DNA of 64,000 nucleotides, taken from assembly GCA_003249255.1 (NCBI GenBank), contig QKJP01000061.1, positions 62,001-126,000 of the forward strand, in the 5' to 3' direction. Below, one piece after another: positions 8,927 to 17,222 of the stretch (position 1 is its first letter; every line of letters begins with the position of its first letter). The notes below the pieces were generated by a model. That model ran no database searches and was not told where the DNA came from. It saw only the letters and a program-made list of their open reading frames with translations. The DNA is from Bacteroidales bacterium (GTDB taxonomy: Bacteria > Bacteroidota > Bacteroidia > Bacteroidales > Marinilabiliaceae). The position numbers and the translations under genes were made by a program.

Positions 8927-9353
8927 TGTCATCCTAAGCTTACATATTGGAACTAGTATTATGGCATGTGTTGTTACATTTATCATTTTGATGCGTGGTA
9001 TTTTAGGAAGTTTTCAAAAAGTTGTACTTTCTGCGCTTGATGTTAAGCTTCCCTTTGTATCAACCTTTCTTTTGTATGTGCAATTTGTACTGGGCACCGG
9101 GTTGTATATTTTATTTATGAATAATTATGCCAAAGGTGATCTGAGTCGGATCGTAGAAGCAGCAGCAAGTGGACGATTCTGGGTGGTAGAGCATTTTATA
9201 TTGATGGTGTTTACCTTAGTGATGAGTCACATCGGTTGGATATTTTCCCGAAATACTAAAACACCTCTCGTCATTTTTCGTAAAAACATGTTGTATTTTG
9301 GAATGGCATTCATGATGATTGTCGTTTCTATTACCGTGAACTTTTTTCGGTAA
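8919..9353 (+). CDS. Four-helix membrane protein of the haem operon, possibly haem-binding
   Basis: A 144-residue integral membrane protein of unrecognised family. Four hydrophobic helices are visible (about residues 4-29, 45-66, 88-108 and 122-142). His9 sits in helix 1, and His92 and His104 flank helix 3, one near each end; such histidines are typical of b-type haem bundles. Its ATG overlaps the end of hemG by 8 bases, so it is co-translated with the haem genes. A role in haem synthesis or electron transfer from the oxidase is inferred from position only. It is not clearly HemJ, which is larger, and it is not a recognisable transporter. Confidence 0.6.
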   Translation: MRDVILSLHIGTSIMACVVTFIILMRGILGSFQKVVLSALDVKLPFVSTFLLYVQFVLGTGLYILFMNNYAKGDLSRIVEAAASGRFWVVEHFILMVFTLVMSHIGWIFSRNTKTPLVIFRKNMLYFGMAFMMIVVSITVNFFR

Positions 9354-9663
9354 ACATAAAATTGTTGGTTTTTGATATAGGATTTCGCTTTTAGCGAAAA
9401 GATTATTCACTGTCCACTAAAATCACTTTTCTCAACCACAAGAGTCAGGAAGAACCGCAAAAAAAATGAAAATCAGCGAAGCTAAATAGCACCCTAATTT
9501 TACTTCTCGTGTGTTTTTTGTAGCAGAAAAAATTGTTTTGTATAAAAGTAATTTCCCTGGTTTTTTTACAATTGTTTGTGTGTGGGTAAAAAACTTCTAA
9601 TTTTACAGACTAATTTTTGGAGATTTGGTTCTCCTTTTTTAAATCTAATAATTAACTTATTAC
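9354..9663. other. Intergenic region with hairpin and promoter
   Basis: No gene is seen in these 310 bases. A perfect 7-base-pair hairpin (TTTCGCT, loop TTT, AGCGAAA) lies at 9383-9399 and may end the haem operon, though it lacks a T tract. The right half carries the promoter of the lipoprotein gene. Two TAATTTTA words occur, at 9495 and 9598; only the second has a correctly spaced upstream TTTG. Confidence 0.55.
9575..9605 (+). promoter_or_regulatory. Promoter for the lipoprotein gene
   Basis: TTTG at 9575-9578 and TAATTTTA at 9598-9605 are separated by 19 bases, the usual Bacteroidota -33/-7 spacing. The last base of the -7 differs from TAnnTTTG. Confidence 0.5.
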
Positions 9664-10212
9664 ATGAAAAAAGTATTATTTTTTGCAGCCTTGGTAGTAG
9701 GGGTGTACAGCTGTGCTTCAGATCCTGAAGAAGAGAAGCCGGAAAACTATATTCAGTTTGATTCAAGTAAAGTGACCATTGGCTTTGGAGAACTTGATGA
9801 TGATGGCACACCTACATCTGGTGAAATCGATACTCGTATTTATGATATTCGATTGGCCAATAGTTTGAGTACTAATGCATCAAACTATTTTCAATTTACC
9901 ATTTACTCCAATAGTACTAAACGGTTAGCAGAAGGTACCTACAATTTCATCAATTATGGTGGTGATCCCGGAGATGCATCAAAGCTTAAAATTGGTTCAA
10001 ATATTGAATATGACGCAACAGGTTCTGCTGTGAGTGGTACTCGTACTTCTTCTTACTACATGTCCGACGTAAAAGGAACAGTAATTGTAGATTATAAAGA
10101 TGACTCATATTCGTTTGATATTAATCTAAGCTATAAAGTAGATGGTAAGAGTCATACTTTAAAAGGATTTTACTGGGGTACTTTAAGTGCCAATGATTAC
10201 CTGACTTATTAA
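9664..10212 (+). CDS. Lipoprotein of unknown function with acidic surface-export-like signal
   Basis: A 182-residue lipoprotein. The signal peptide ends in the lipobox VYSC, with Cys17 as the lipidated residue. The residues after it (ASDPEEEKPE) are strongly acidic, like the lipoprotein export signals that send Bacteroidota lipoproteins to the cell surface. The mature part is rich in Ser, Thr, Asp and Tyr with alternating hydrophobic residues, suggesting a small beta-rich domain. No catalytic motif is seen. The next gene starts 23 bases downstream and is probably in the same operon. Function unknown. Confidence 0.8.
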   Translation: MKKVLFFAALVVGVYSCASDPEEEKPENYIQFDSSKVTIGFGELDDDGTPTSGEIDTRIYDIRLANSLSTNASNYFQFTIYSNSTKRLAEGTYNFINYGGDPGDASKLKIGSNIEYDATGSAVSGTRTSSYYMSDVKGTVIVDYKDDSYSFDINLSYKVDGKSHTLKGFYWGTLSANDYLTY

Positions 10213-10235
10213 TAATCTAATTTTAAATCGATAAG

Positions 10236-11246
10236 ATGAAGAATTTATCAATATTATGGATGCTTTTGGGTGTAGTAACTTTTGCTTCAGCGCAAAAGAA
10301 AGATGCACAATCGCTAGGTGGGATTCAATATACTCAATACCCGGAAGAGTTTTTACCCAAAGATGTAAAAACCTATAAAGTAATCGGTAAAGGTTATTAT
10401 GGCGATCAGTATAGAAGTGATGAGATTACTGAGAAAGCCGTTTTATATGGTTACGAAAAAGTACATAATACTAAAGAGGCAGATATTCGTATCGAAATTG
10501 AGGAATATCCTGTTCGTGATGAACATGATTATCCTGAGAGAAAAAGCCAGGAAAAGAAAGTTAAAAAGGATGGTGTTGAACGTAGTGTTACTGAGTATTA
10601 TTACGTAAACTCTTACAAATACAAGTATAAGTACCAGATGTTCAATAAAAATGATGAATTGATTTACGAAACGGCTTGCGAAGGTGTTGAAAAAGTTAGT
10701 GGTGGTTCATCCGAAAGCGCATCTACTGCTCGTAAAGATTTTGATGATAAATTAAATAAGTCTAAGAGTGAATTAATTGGCGCTTGTATGACAACTTTAA
10801 ATCGTAATAGCAACGATAAGTATGGTTATCCTGTTTTTACTTTAAATGTTTCTGCATTTACCATAAAGCCCAAAAAGTTTAACTACGATGAGTTTAATAA
10901 AGCTTTTGATGTGTTAAAAGCGGCTGTTAGCAAAAGTAACTCAACAAAGCAGGATGTGTCTCAGATCGAAGGCGATTTGACTCCTATTTTAGCAGTATAC
11001 GATAAAGAAATTGCGACAATGCAAGATGATAAAAAAGCACGTATTACTCCTAAATTAGCTTCTTGTGCCTATTATAATAAAGCTTTAGCTTTAATTGTAA
11101 TGAAAAAATACAAGGAGGCTTCTGAGCAACTTCAAAAAAGTAAGGCAATTGATAAAGTTGGATTTACGAATTATTTAGAAGACGTTCTATCTAAAATGAT
11201 CAAGCGTAACGAAGGTTACTTGGAGTATACTGCTGCTGCCAATTAA
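10236..11246 (+). CDS. Secreted/periplasmic protein of unknown function
   Basis: A 336-residue protein with a signal peptide (cleavage likely after ASA at about residue 19). The middle is rich in Lys, Tyr and Glu, with a run of alternating Tyr/Lys near residues 120-135. The last 90 residues are helical, with ACAYYNKALALIVMKKYKEASEQL resembling one or two tetratricopeptide-like repeats. No known enzyme motif. It is co-directional with, and close to, the upstream lipoprotein and is followed by a strong terminator, so the pair is probably a two-gene operon. Confidence 0.7.
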   Translation: MKNLSILWMLLGVVTFASAQKKDAQSLGGIQYTQYPEEFLPKDVKTYKVIGKGYYGDQYRSDEITEKAVLYGYEKVHNTKEADIRIEIEEYPVRDEHDYPERKSQEKKVKKDGVERSVTEYYYVNSYKYKYKYQMFNKNDELIYETACEGVEKVSGGSSESASTARKDFDDKLNKSKSELIGACMTTLNRNSNDKYGYPVFTLNVSAFTIKPKKFNYDEFNKAFDVLKAAVSKSNSTKQDVSQIEGDLTPILAVYDKEIATMQDDKKARITPKLASCAYYNKALALIVMKKYKEASEQLQKSKAIDKVGFTNYLEDVLSKMIKRNEGYLEYTAAAN

Positions 11247-11265
11247 TATCAATAAAATAGAATTG

Positions 11266-11300
11266 AAAACCGTATTTAAACTTTTAAATACGGTTTTTTT
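11266..11300 (+). terminator. Rho-independent terminator
   Basis: A 15-base-pair perfect inverted repeat (left arm 11266-11280, right arm 11283-11297) with a core of ACCGTATTTAAA and its complement ends in a run of T. It lies 20 bases after the stop at 11246. Confidence 0.85.
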
Positions 11301-11423
11301 GCGTTTAGGTATATACGTCATTAGTCCAAATAAAAAGCCCGTAATTTTAGTAGTAAATCTTTAAAACTTTGTGTATCTATTTGTGTTTTGTAATTTAGTG
11401 TCAGTTCATTAATGCTACTTTTC

Positions 11424-13796
11424 TTACTTTAGTTTCAAAATCTTCTTAACGACTGTATCACCATTCAGATTAGTAATTCTTATAAAATAGAAGCCTTCTT
11501 GCAGTTGCGTGATGGCAAGTGCTTGATGCTTTTCCAAAGGTTGATTGACGAAAATTGCATGGCCATCTGATGTTAACAAATCAATCGTATAGTTTTCGAT
11601 GTTTTCATCTTCTAATACCACATTCATAATGTCAGTTGATGGATTTGGAAATATGACTGCTTTAATAACTTCGTTATTGGTATTGAAAAAACTTTCAGGA
11701 AAAGGATTTTTAGCGTCAAAACTTGGTGTATTTTTTAGGAAGCTGCCGGATCCATCCGGTATTCTTGCTAAGCTGATGTTTGCCTGTTGTTCCTGAAATT
11801 CTATGTAGTCTATTATTTCTCCTTCCTGATTAGATAAATAAACCGCTTCACCATTTCCATCCAATTTAAAGTTTGTATGTAAGCCCGGCTGGTGAATATG
11901 TCCATCTGCCCATAACGTGAGGTAACCCTTGGCAGGTATTCTAGTGCCGGTAGGGAATTTCCATTTCTTCAAATCAGACTTGAGATCAGATAAGTAGCAA
12001 TTGTGCAGGTTAAGTTCTGTATCTGTGCAGTTATAAATTTCTATCCAATCCTCGTACTCATTTGATAAATCAATCGATTCCTTTACGGAGTTGTTAATCG
12101 CAATAATCTCATTTATCGTCAGCTCACCTTTTTTCACTTGTTTTTGTGAAGGAGTATAATGTAACTTTTCCAATTCTAATTGAAGGCTGTCAATCCGGTC
12201 GCTAATGATTTTAAGTAAACCGCCTTCTTTGGTTTCGGATAAGAAACTTTCGTAGGAGAAAAGGCTGTTGGAATCCTCTTTAACTGCTTCATCAATGAGT
12301 AAGCTTTGTTCTTCGATAATTTTTTTGTGTTTGTCTACTGTAAAATGATTTTGAAGTAGATCTGAAAAGATGCTTAGGTAGTTTTCGTAATATTCAGGAA
12401 TGTTTAATAAACGCTTTATCAGGATGCCTTTGTTATCTCGTTGATCAATGCCTAGATTCCGACTATTAATTTCCGGATTAAACCACGAATAAGTGTCCTC
12501 ACAATCTTCTCCCCATTCATTTTTACATTGGTCGAAAATGTGAATGGTGTGAGCAAAGTTTTTATCGATAGAATGAGTGAAATTTGGATCTTGCAATGAA
12601 GGACAATTGTATATATTTTCAGCAGGGTTAATTTCGAAACAAATTTCATCTGCACAATTCTCGTTAAATATGCTTAAACAAACATGCTTTGGTTCGGAGT
12701 TTTCAAATGTATGCTCAGGATCTACTTCTATGGAATATGTGCCGTCTCCAAAATCCCATTGGTATTCGATGGCATCGTTATGGTAAGAATTATCATAAAA
12801 TTTAACCGTTGGTGTTCCGTTTGTGAAAACGAAGAAATCCGAGTACAAGTTGCAAGTCGTATCCGCAACAAAACCCCAGCCGCCTGAAAGAGCAAAGTTG
12901 TAATCCCAGGGAATCCAGTTAAGGTATTGATTGGTGTTTTCTTCATACAGGTAATAATTGCGTCCGTGTTGAAGGTAGGAATCCCAATTGATGGTCGCCA
13001 CATCTACAGCCAAAACTCTTAAATATAAGTCAACATTAAAGTGTTTTTCTATTTCAGTTGAAAATTCTTCATCTGTCGTATTGTTTAAAAGCTCAATGAA
13101 GTTTAAAAATCCTTCCCAGTTTGTTTCGTCTCCCTTGGTTTTAAGTTCGAAGCAATCTTGAATCGAATCATGGTGATCGTTTGTTGGTTCTAAATGGCTC
13201 CAGCCCATGTTTTTAAAAAGATTTCCATCAGCATCATTAAAACGATTTTTTAAAAAGGGTTTGTCTACTGATTCCACAATCTGATATAAGCCATGGTATT
13301 CCCCATTGCAATATACCTTTGCAAAAGCAACTCTTGATGCACTAACACTCATGGCATGATGAAGACCGTAACATATATATTCTCTCAACATACTGGGGTC
13401 TCCTGTTGAATTATTAAGGTTTAGCTTTTTTAATCCATCATATGTTTGTTTCGAAATAAATTCGTTAAAGTCCAACTTGAATGAATTTTTGGAGGAATTG
13501 GGGTTGTAGGATGAAAATCCTTTGTATCTCACTCCAACGGAGTCAAGAGTTGTTCCATCAATGGTAACTGAGGTTGGGATGTAAAGTGTTTCGTTACTTG
13601 TGGTCGAGCTGCTAAAATCAAATGAATCACCATTGAAATTTTCTTTTAGCACGTCTTCAAAATTCTCCATGGGAAATTGAAGATGTATCTCATGCACAAA
13701 ACTTTGGTCAAAAAGCTTTTTTTGCGGTGAATTACCAAAGGTTTGGTAGGATTGGGATAGGAAAATAAGGATGATCAGGTTGCGGGTAAATATCAT
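11424..13796 (-). CDS. Secreted CotH-family protein with PKD, lamin-tail and type IX sorting domains
   Basis: A 790-residue exported protein. After a signal peptide (about 21 residues), residues 30-300 form a CotH kinase-like domain: GVRYKGFSS, NSFKLDFNEF, LREYICYGL, YHGLYQIVESVDK and the metal-binding IPWDYNFALSGG. A PKD domain (YQWDFGDGTYS, about 345-380) is inserted before the rest of the CotH-like helical part. A lamin-tail domain follows (NEIIAIN to LDGNGEAVYLSN, about 555-665). The end has the type IX secretion type A sorting motif (FPNPSTD, near 715, through VVKKILKLK). CotH proteins can be atypical kinases of secreted proteins; activity here is unproven. Expected outside the cell or on its surface. 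Confidence 0.88.
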   Translation of the reverse strand: MIFTRNLIILIFLSQSYQTFGNSPQKKLFDQSFVHEIHLQFPMENFEDVLKENFNGDSFDFSSSTTSNETLYIPTSVTIDGTTLDSVGVRYKGFSSYNPNSSKNSFKLDFNEFISKQTYDGLKKLNLNNSTGDPSMLREYICYGLHHAMSVSASRVAFAKVYCNGEYHGLYQIVESVDKPFLKNRFNDADGNLFKNMGWSHLEPTNDHHDSIQDCFELKTKGDETNWEGFLNFIELLNNTTDEEFSTEIEKHFNVDLYLRVLAVDVATINWDSYLQHGRNYYLYEENTNQYLNWIPWDYNFALSGGWGFVADTTCNLYSDFFVFTNGTPTVKFYDNSYHNDAIEYQWDFGDGTYSIEVDPEHTFENSEPKHVCLSIFNENCADEICFEINPAENIYNCPSLQDPNFTHSIDKNFAHTIHIFDQCKNEWGEDCEDTYSWFNPEINSRNLGIDQRDNKGILIKRLLNIPEYYENYLSIFSDLLQNHFTVDKHKKIIEEQSLLIDEAVKEDSNSLFSYESFLSETKEGGLLKIISDRIDSLQLELEKLHYTPSQKQVKKGELTINEIIAINNSVKESIDLSNEYEDWIEIYNCTDTELNLHNCYLSDLKSDLKKWKFPTGTRIPAKGYLTLWADGHIHQPGLHTNFKLDGNGEAVYLSNQEGEIIDYIEFQEQQANISLARIPDGSGSFLKNTPSFDAKNPFPESFFNTNNEVIKAVIFPNPSTDIMNVVLEDENIENYTIDLLTSDGHAIFVNQPLEKHQALAITQLQEGFYFIRITNLNGDTVVKKILKLK

Positions 13797-13894
13797 GTCA
13801 GGGTGTGAAAAGTTTTTATAAGCATAAGACGCCTAAAGGGTAAAAAACACCTATAATTATTTGCGGTTTTTGATTTGGAATTTCTGTTAACGGA

Positions 13895-14227
13895 TTAAAT
13901 AAAATCCAATTTCTCATCAAACCATTCCCCCAAAAAAGGTAGTGGATTTATTTTATCCTGAACAGCATTTATGATGCCTACAATTCTAAGTACTGTAATA
14001 CAAATCCAAAGGCCATAGGCCATTAGAGGGAGGCCAATATTACTTAAGAATGGACCAATAAGCCAAGATGAAAGAGTCCCTATTATACTAATCCCTAAGC
14101 CTTGTCTTAAGTGGAATTGCATAAACCTGGTTTGTAATGAATTATTATTTCGTAAAACAAAAGCAATAACCCATCCTACGAAGGTAATATAACTCAATAT
14201 GCCAATCAGTTTTTCTTTATTTTCCAT
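13895..14227 (-). CDS. Small Tic20/DUF4870-like membrane protein
   Basis: A 110-residue protein with three to four hydrophobic helices. The pattern (LIGILSYITFVGWVIAFVLR, then FHLRQGLGISIIG, then LRIVGIINAVQDK and PLPFLGEWF) is that of small Tic20/DUF4870-like proteins widespread in bacteria. Their function is not established. It is a single gene, with the sigma-factor terminator just upstream. Confidence 0.7.
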   Translation of the reverse strand: MENKEKLIGILSYITFVGWVIAFVLRNNNSLQTRFMQFHLRQGLGISIIGTLSSWLIGPFLSNIGLPLMAYGLWICITVLRIVGIINAVQDKINPLPFLGEWFDEKLDFI

Positions 14228-14276
14228 GATCTTTGGTTTTGATGCAATATTACGAAATTACTAAATGAACAAAAAT

Positions 14277-14304
14277 GAAAAAAACCTCCCGTTAAGGAGG
14301 TTTT
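14277..14304 (-). terminator. Terminator of the ECF sigma factor gene
   Basis: AAAACCTCC at 14281-14289 and GGAGGTTTT at 14296-14304 form a 9-base-pair stem with a 6-base loop. Read on the minus strand the stem is followed by seven T, fitting termination of the gene ending at 14483. Confidence 0.75.
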
Positions 14305-14482
14305 AAAAACTATTTAGTAATAGAAAGAAAATTTGGTCTCAATAAAGAAGGCTTCAAGAATGAGGCTTTCGCAGTATTTTAATCAGGAGTTTACTTTTGT
14401 AAATGACTGATTTGAAATACAAGAGTAACGAAATTATTGTAGTTTTCTTGTTGAGACTATTTAGAGACAAAATGAAGCAACC

Positions 14483-14974
14483 TTAGTTGATGAGGACTTG
14501 AAGTTTTTTGCGGCCAAAGAAAATCCGACTTTTTACAGTTCCAATCGGCATGTTTAATTCATCAGCTATTTCTTTGTACTTATAACCTTCCATGTGCATG
14601 GTTAAAGGTTCTTTAAAATCGTTATCCAGTTTATCCATTTTGGCGTAAATCTCATTGGTATAATGGATGGTATCCGGAGTATCATTGGTGTAATAATTAT
14701 TAGATAACATATTTACTTCATCAACTAACATTGGTGCCTGGCGCATTTTATATTTTCTTCTGTAATTGTTTATAAACGAATTACGCATAATGGTATGCAT
14801 CCAGGCTGAGAAATTCGTATTCATAATGAATTTTTCTCTTGATGATAAAGCTCTGATGTTTGTTTCTTGTACTAAATCATGAGCGTCTTCTTCATTGGTA
14901 GTTAATGAAAGTGCGTAGCTATACATTTTTTGCTGTAAACCTAGCAGTTTGTGATTAAATTGTTCTACTGTCAT
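14483..14974 (-). CDS. ECF-type RNA polymerase sigma factor
   Basis: A 163-residue sigma-70 family factor of the extracytoplasmic function type. Region 2 is seen in the first half (YALSLTTNEEDAHDLVQET, then FSAWMHTIMRNSFINNYRR). Region 4 in the second half contains the helix-turn-helix YKEIADELNMPIGTVKSRIFFGRKKL. The open frame extends to 15058, but the extra 28 residues are basic and unlike the family; the ATG at 14974 gives the usual length. No anti-sigma gene adjoins it, so how it is controlled is not visible. Confidence 0.88.
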   Translation of the reverse strand: MTVEQFNHKLLGLQQKMYSYALSLTTNEEDAHDLVQETNIRALSSREKFIMNTNFSAWMHTIMRNSFINNYRRKYKMRQAPMLVDEVNMLSNNYYTNDTPDTIHYTNEIYAKMDKLDNDFKEPLTMHMEGYKYKEIADELNMPIGTVKSRIFFGRKKLQVLIN

Positions 14975-15402
14975 TTTTGTAAGGGTTTTATGATCAAATA
15001 ATAAGTTGAACACTTTATTAAATTTGTTTAATCTTTTAGTTCTTCCTACTACTATCAATTTACGTTAATATAAAACTTTATGCAACTGAAAATCAGTTTT
15101 AAAATGCTGTTAATGCAATTCGGTAATTCAATACTCAAATGCGATTCAAAGATGAACAAAAAAATATTAACTCCCAAAAAATGTTTAACTATTTTTTTTA
15201 ACTGTTAGTCGATTTTTTTTGATTTCCTCCAGTAAAAGAATGAAATTAAGTAATGTAATGCTTAAATGGGATTGTGGGTGAAAATGAAATATTTTTTTAG
15301 TTTTCATTAAGCATTTTTCAGAGTTCTTTGTTAATACCTAATAGTTGGCCTCTTGAAACAGGTGGAATTTAAATTAGTTTTGGTTAATTTCTTGTAGAAT
15401 TT
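14975..15402. other. Divergent intergenic region
   Basis: These 428 AT-rich bases separate the sigma gene from the cytochrome bd operon. No gene or RNA was recognised. The only element supported is the cyd promoter at its right end. No clear FNR- or Rex-like palindrome was seen. Confidence 0.5.
15353..15382 (+). promoter_or_regulatory. Promoter of the cytochrome bd operon
   Basis: TTG at 15353-15355 and TAGTTTTG at 15375-15382 are 19 bases apart, a good fit to the -33/-7 elements. The first gene starts 20 bases after the box. Confidence 0.6.
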
Positions 15403-15615
15403 ATGAATGGATTAGGTAAAATATATCATTTTTACAGAGAGGGATTTCGTAATCTACCCTCCTGGGGAAGAACGCTGTGGGCTATTATATTGATCAAATT
15501 GTTTGTGATGTTTGTAGTTTTTAAATTGTTCTTTTTTAGGGATACTTTAAAGAATAAGTATTCCTCAGATGAAGAACGGGCAAGGCATGTATTAGAAGAA
15601 TTAGTAACACAATAA
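15403..15615 (+). CDS. DUF4492-family small membrane protein of the cyd operon
   Basis: A 70-residue protein with one membrane helix (about residues 24-46). The N-terminal FYREGFRNLPSWGRTLW block and the position just before cydA match the DUF4492 family as I know it from Bacteroidota and epsilonproteobacteria. It lies 12 bases before cydA. A role in oxidase assembly or stability is inferred from this linkage. Confidence 0.75.
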   Translation: MNGLGKIYHFYREGFRNLPSWGRTLWAIILIKLFVMFVVFKLFFFRDTLKNKYSSDEERARHVLEELVTQ

Positions 15616-15627
15616 ACCTATTATTTC

Positions 15628-17220
15628 ATGTTAGAAAGCATAGATTATACTTTAATTAATTGGTCGCGGGCGCAATTTGCCTTAACGGCTATGTTTCACT
15701 GGATATTTGTTCCGCTTACCTTGGGTCTCGGGTTCATTGTAGCGTTTATGGAAACCATCTATGTGAAAACTGGAAAAGAAGAGTGGAAACGCATCACCAA
15801 ATTTTGGATGAAGTTGTTTGGAATTAATTTCGCCATTGGGGTAGCCACCGGAATTATTTTAGAATTTGAGTTTGGTACAAACTGGTCTAACTATTCCTGG
15901 TTTGTCGGCGATATTTTTGGAGCACCCTTAGCAATTGAAGGTATCATGGCTTTCTTTTTAGAGAGTACCTTTATTGCAGTTATGTTTTTTGGTTGGGGTA
16001 AAGTGAGTAAGCGCTTTCATTTGACAGCCACCTGGTTAACTGCTGTAGGGGCTAATCTTTCGGCTTTATGGATTTTAGTTGCCAATGCATGGATGCAAAA
16101 TCCGGTTGGGATGAAGTTCAATCCGGAGACCGCCCGAAATGAAATGGTTAATTTTTGGGATGTACTTTTCTCCGGAACGGCAGTAAGTAAGTTTTTACAC
16201 ACCACGACAAGTGGATTTGTATTAGCCGCGGTTTTTGTTGTTGGAATTAGTAGTTGGTTTTTGCTCAAAAATCGTCATCAACTGTTTGCCAAGCGCAGTA
16301 TTATTGTTGCTTCCACCTTTGGTATTGTAGCTTCAATCATTTTAATTGGTACCGGTGATAGTTCTGCAAAAGATGTTGCCAAGTATCAACCCATGAAGTT
16401 TGCTGCCATGGAGTCTGTTTTTGAAGGAAAAACAAATGTTCCACTTATTGCCGTTGGACTGTTTGGCGAATCGCCTGATGAAAATATAAATAAAAACTCA
16501 AAAGAAGATTTTCTATTTAAAGTTGAAGTTCCCGGAATGCTTTCTTTTTTAGCTTTTTCTGATTTTAATGCCTTTGTTCCCGGTATTAAAGATTTGGTGC
16601 TTGGAAATGAGAAGCATGGAATTATGTCATTTAAAGAAAAAATTAAACGGGGGTACGAAGCTCAGCAAATTCTTAAAGCTTTTAAAGCGGCAAAGGGGGT
16701 TGATGAAGTTGAGTATCAGCGCTTAAAAGCTCACTTTGATGATCCTGTTTGGGTAGATAACTACTTCCGTTACTTTGGATATGGAAACTATTATTCCCCT
16801 GATCCGACTCAGTTAGAAGAAAATGCCTTTAAAATAGTTCCTCCAATTTCCATGACTTTTTATGCCTTTCATATCATGGTTATTTTAGGTGGACACTTTT
16901 TGTTGTTATTTATCCTGATGCTCTTTTTAACTATAAAAGGAAAAATTGAAAATATGAGATGGGTTTTAGTTATCGCCTTATGGACTATTCCTTTAGCATA
17001 TATCGCCAGTCAGGCAGGTTGGATTGTGGCCGAGGTAGGACGTCAGCCATGGGTTATTCAGGATTTAATGCCAACAATGACAGCTGTGTCCAAAATTGAT
17101 TCGGCTTCGGTAATGCTTACTTTCTGGTTGTTCGCAGTAACCTTTGTTGGTCTTGCAATTGCAGAAATTAGAATTATGATTAAACAAATTAGCATAGGAC
17201 CAAAAGAAGGAGGGAAATAG
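15628..17220 (+). CDS. cydA: Cytochrome bd ubiquinol oxidase subunit I
   Basis: A 530-residue subunit (E. coli CydA has 522) that oxidises quinol and carries haems b558, b595 and d. The N-terminal RAQFALTAMFHWIFVPLTLG holds a haem-ligand histidine (His24). HTTTSGFVLA carries the second haem-ligand histidine. KYQPMKFAAMES is the conserved quinol-site loop. The stretch of about 110 residues after it indicates a long Q-loop. About nine membrane helices are expected in the inner membrane. It is followed by cydB two bases downstream. The enzyme gives high-affinity oxygen respiration in micro-oxic conditions. Confidence 0.96.
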   Translation: MLESIDYTLINWSRAQFALTAMFHWIFVPLTLGLGFIVAFMETIYVKTGKEEWKRITKFWMKLFGINFAIGVATGIILEFEFGTNWSNYSWFVGDIFGAPLAIEGIMAFFLESTFIAVMFFGWGKVSKRFHLTATWLTAVGANLSALWILVANAWMQNPVGMKFNPETARNEMVNFWDVLFSGTAVSKFLHTTTSGFVLAAVFVVGISSWFLLKNRHQLFAKRSIIVASTFGIVASIILIGTGDSSAKDVAKYQPMKFAAMESVFEGKTNVPLIAVGLFGESPDENINKNSKEDFLFKVEVPGMLSFLAFSDFNAFVPGIKDLVLGNEKHGIMSFKEKIKRGYEAQQILKAFKAAKGVDEVEYQRLKAHFDDPVWVDNYFRYFGYGNYYSPDPTQLEENAFKIVPPISMTFYAFHIMVILGGHFLLLFILMLFLTIKGKIENMRWVLVIALWTIPLAYIASQAGWIVAEVGRQPWVIQDLMPTMTAVSKIDSASVMLTFWLFAVTFVGLAIAEIRIMIKQISIGPKEGGK

Positions 17221-17222
17221 TT

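Noticed and set aside
12728-13003. Overlapping minus-strand frame inside the CotH gene
   Set aside because: The CotH and PKD motifs are in the other frame, and there is no sign of a frameshift.
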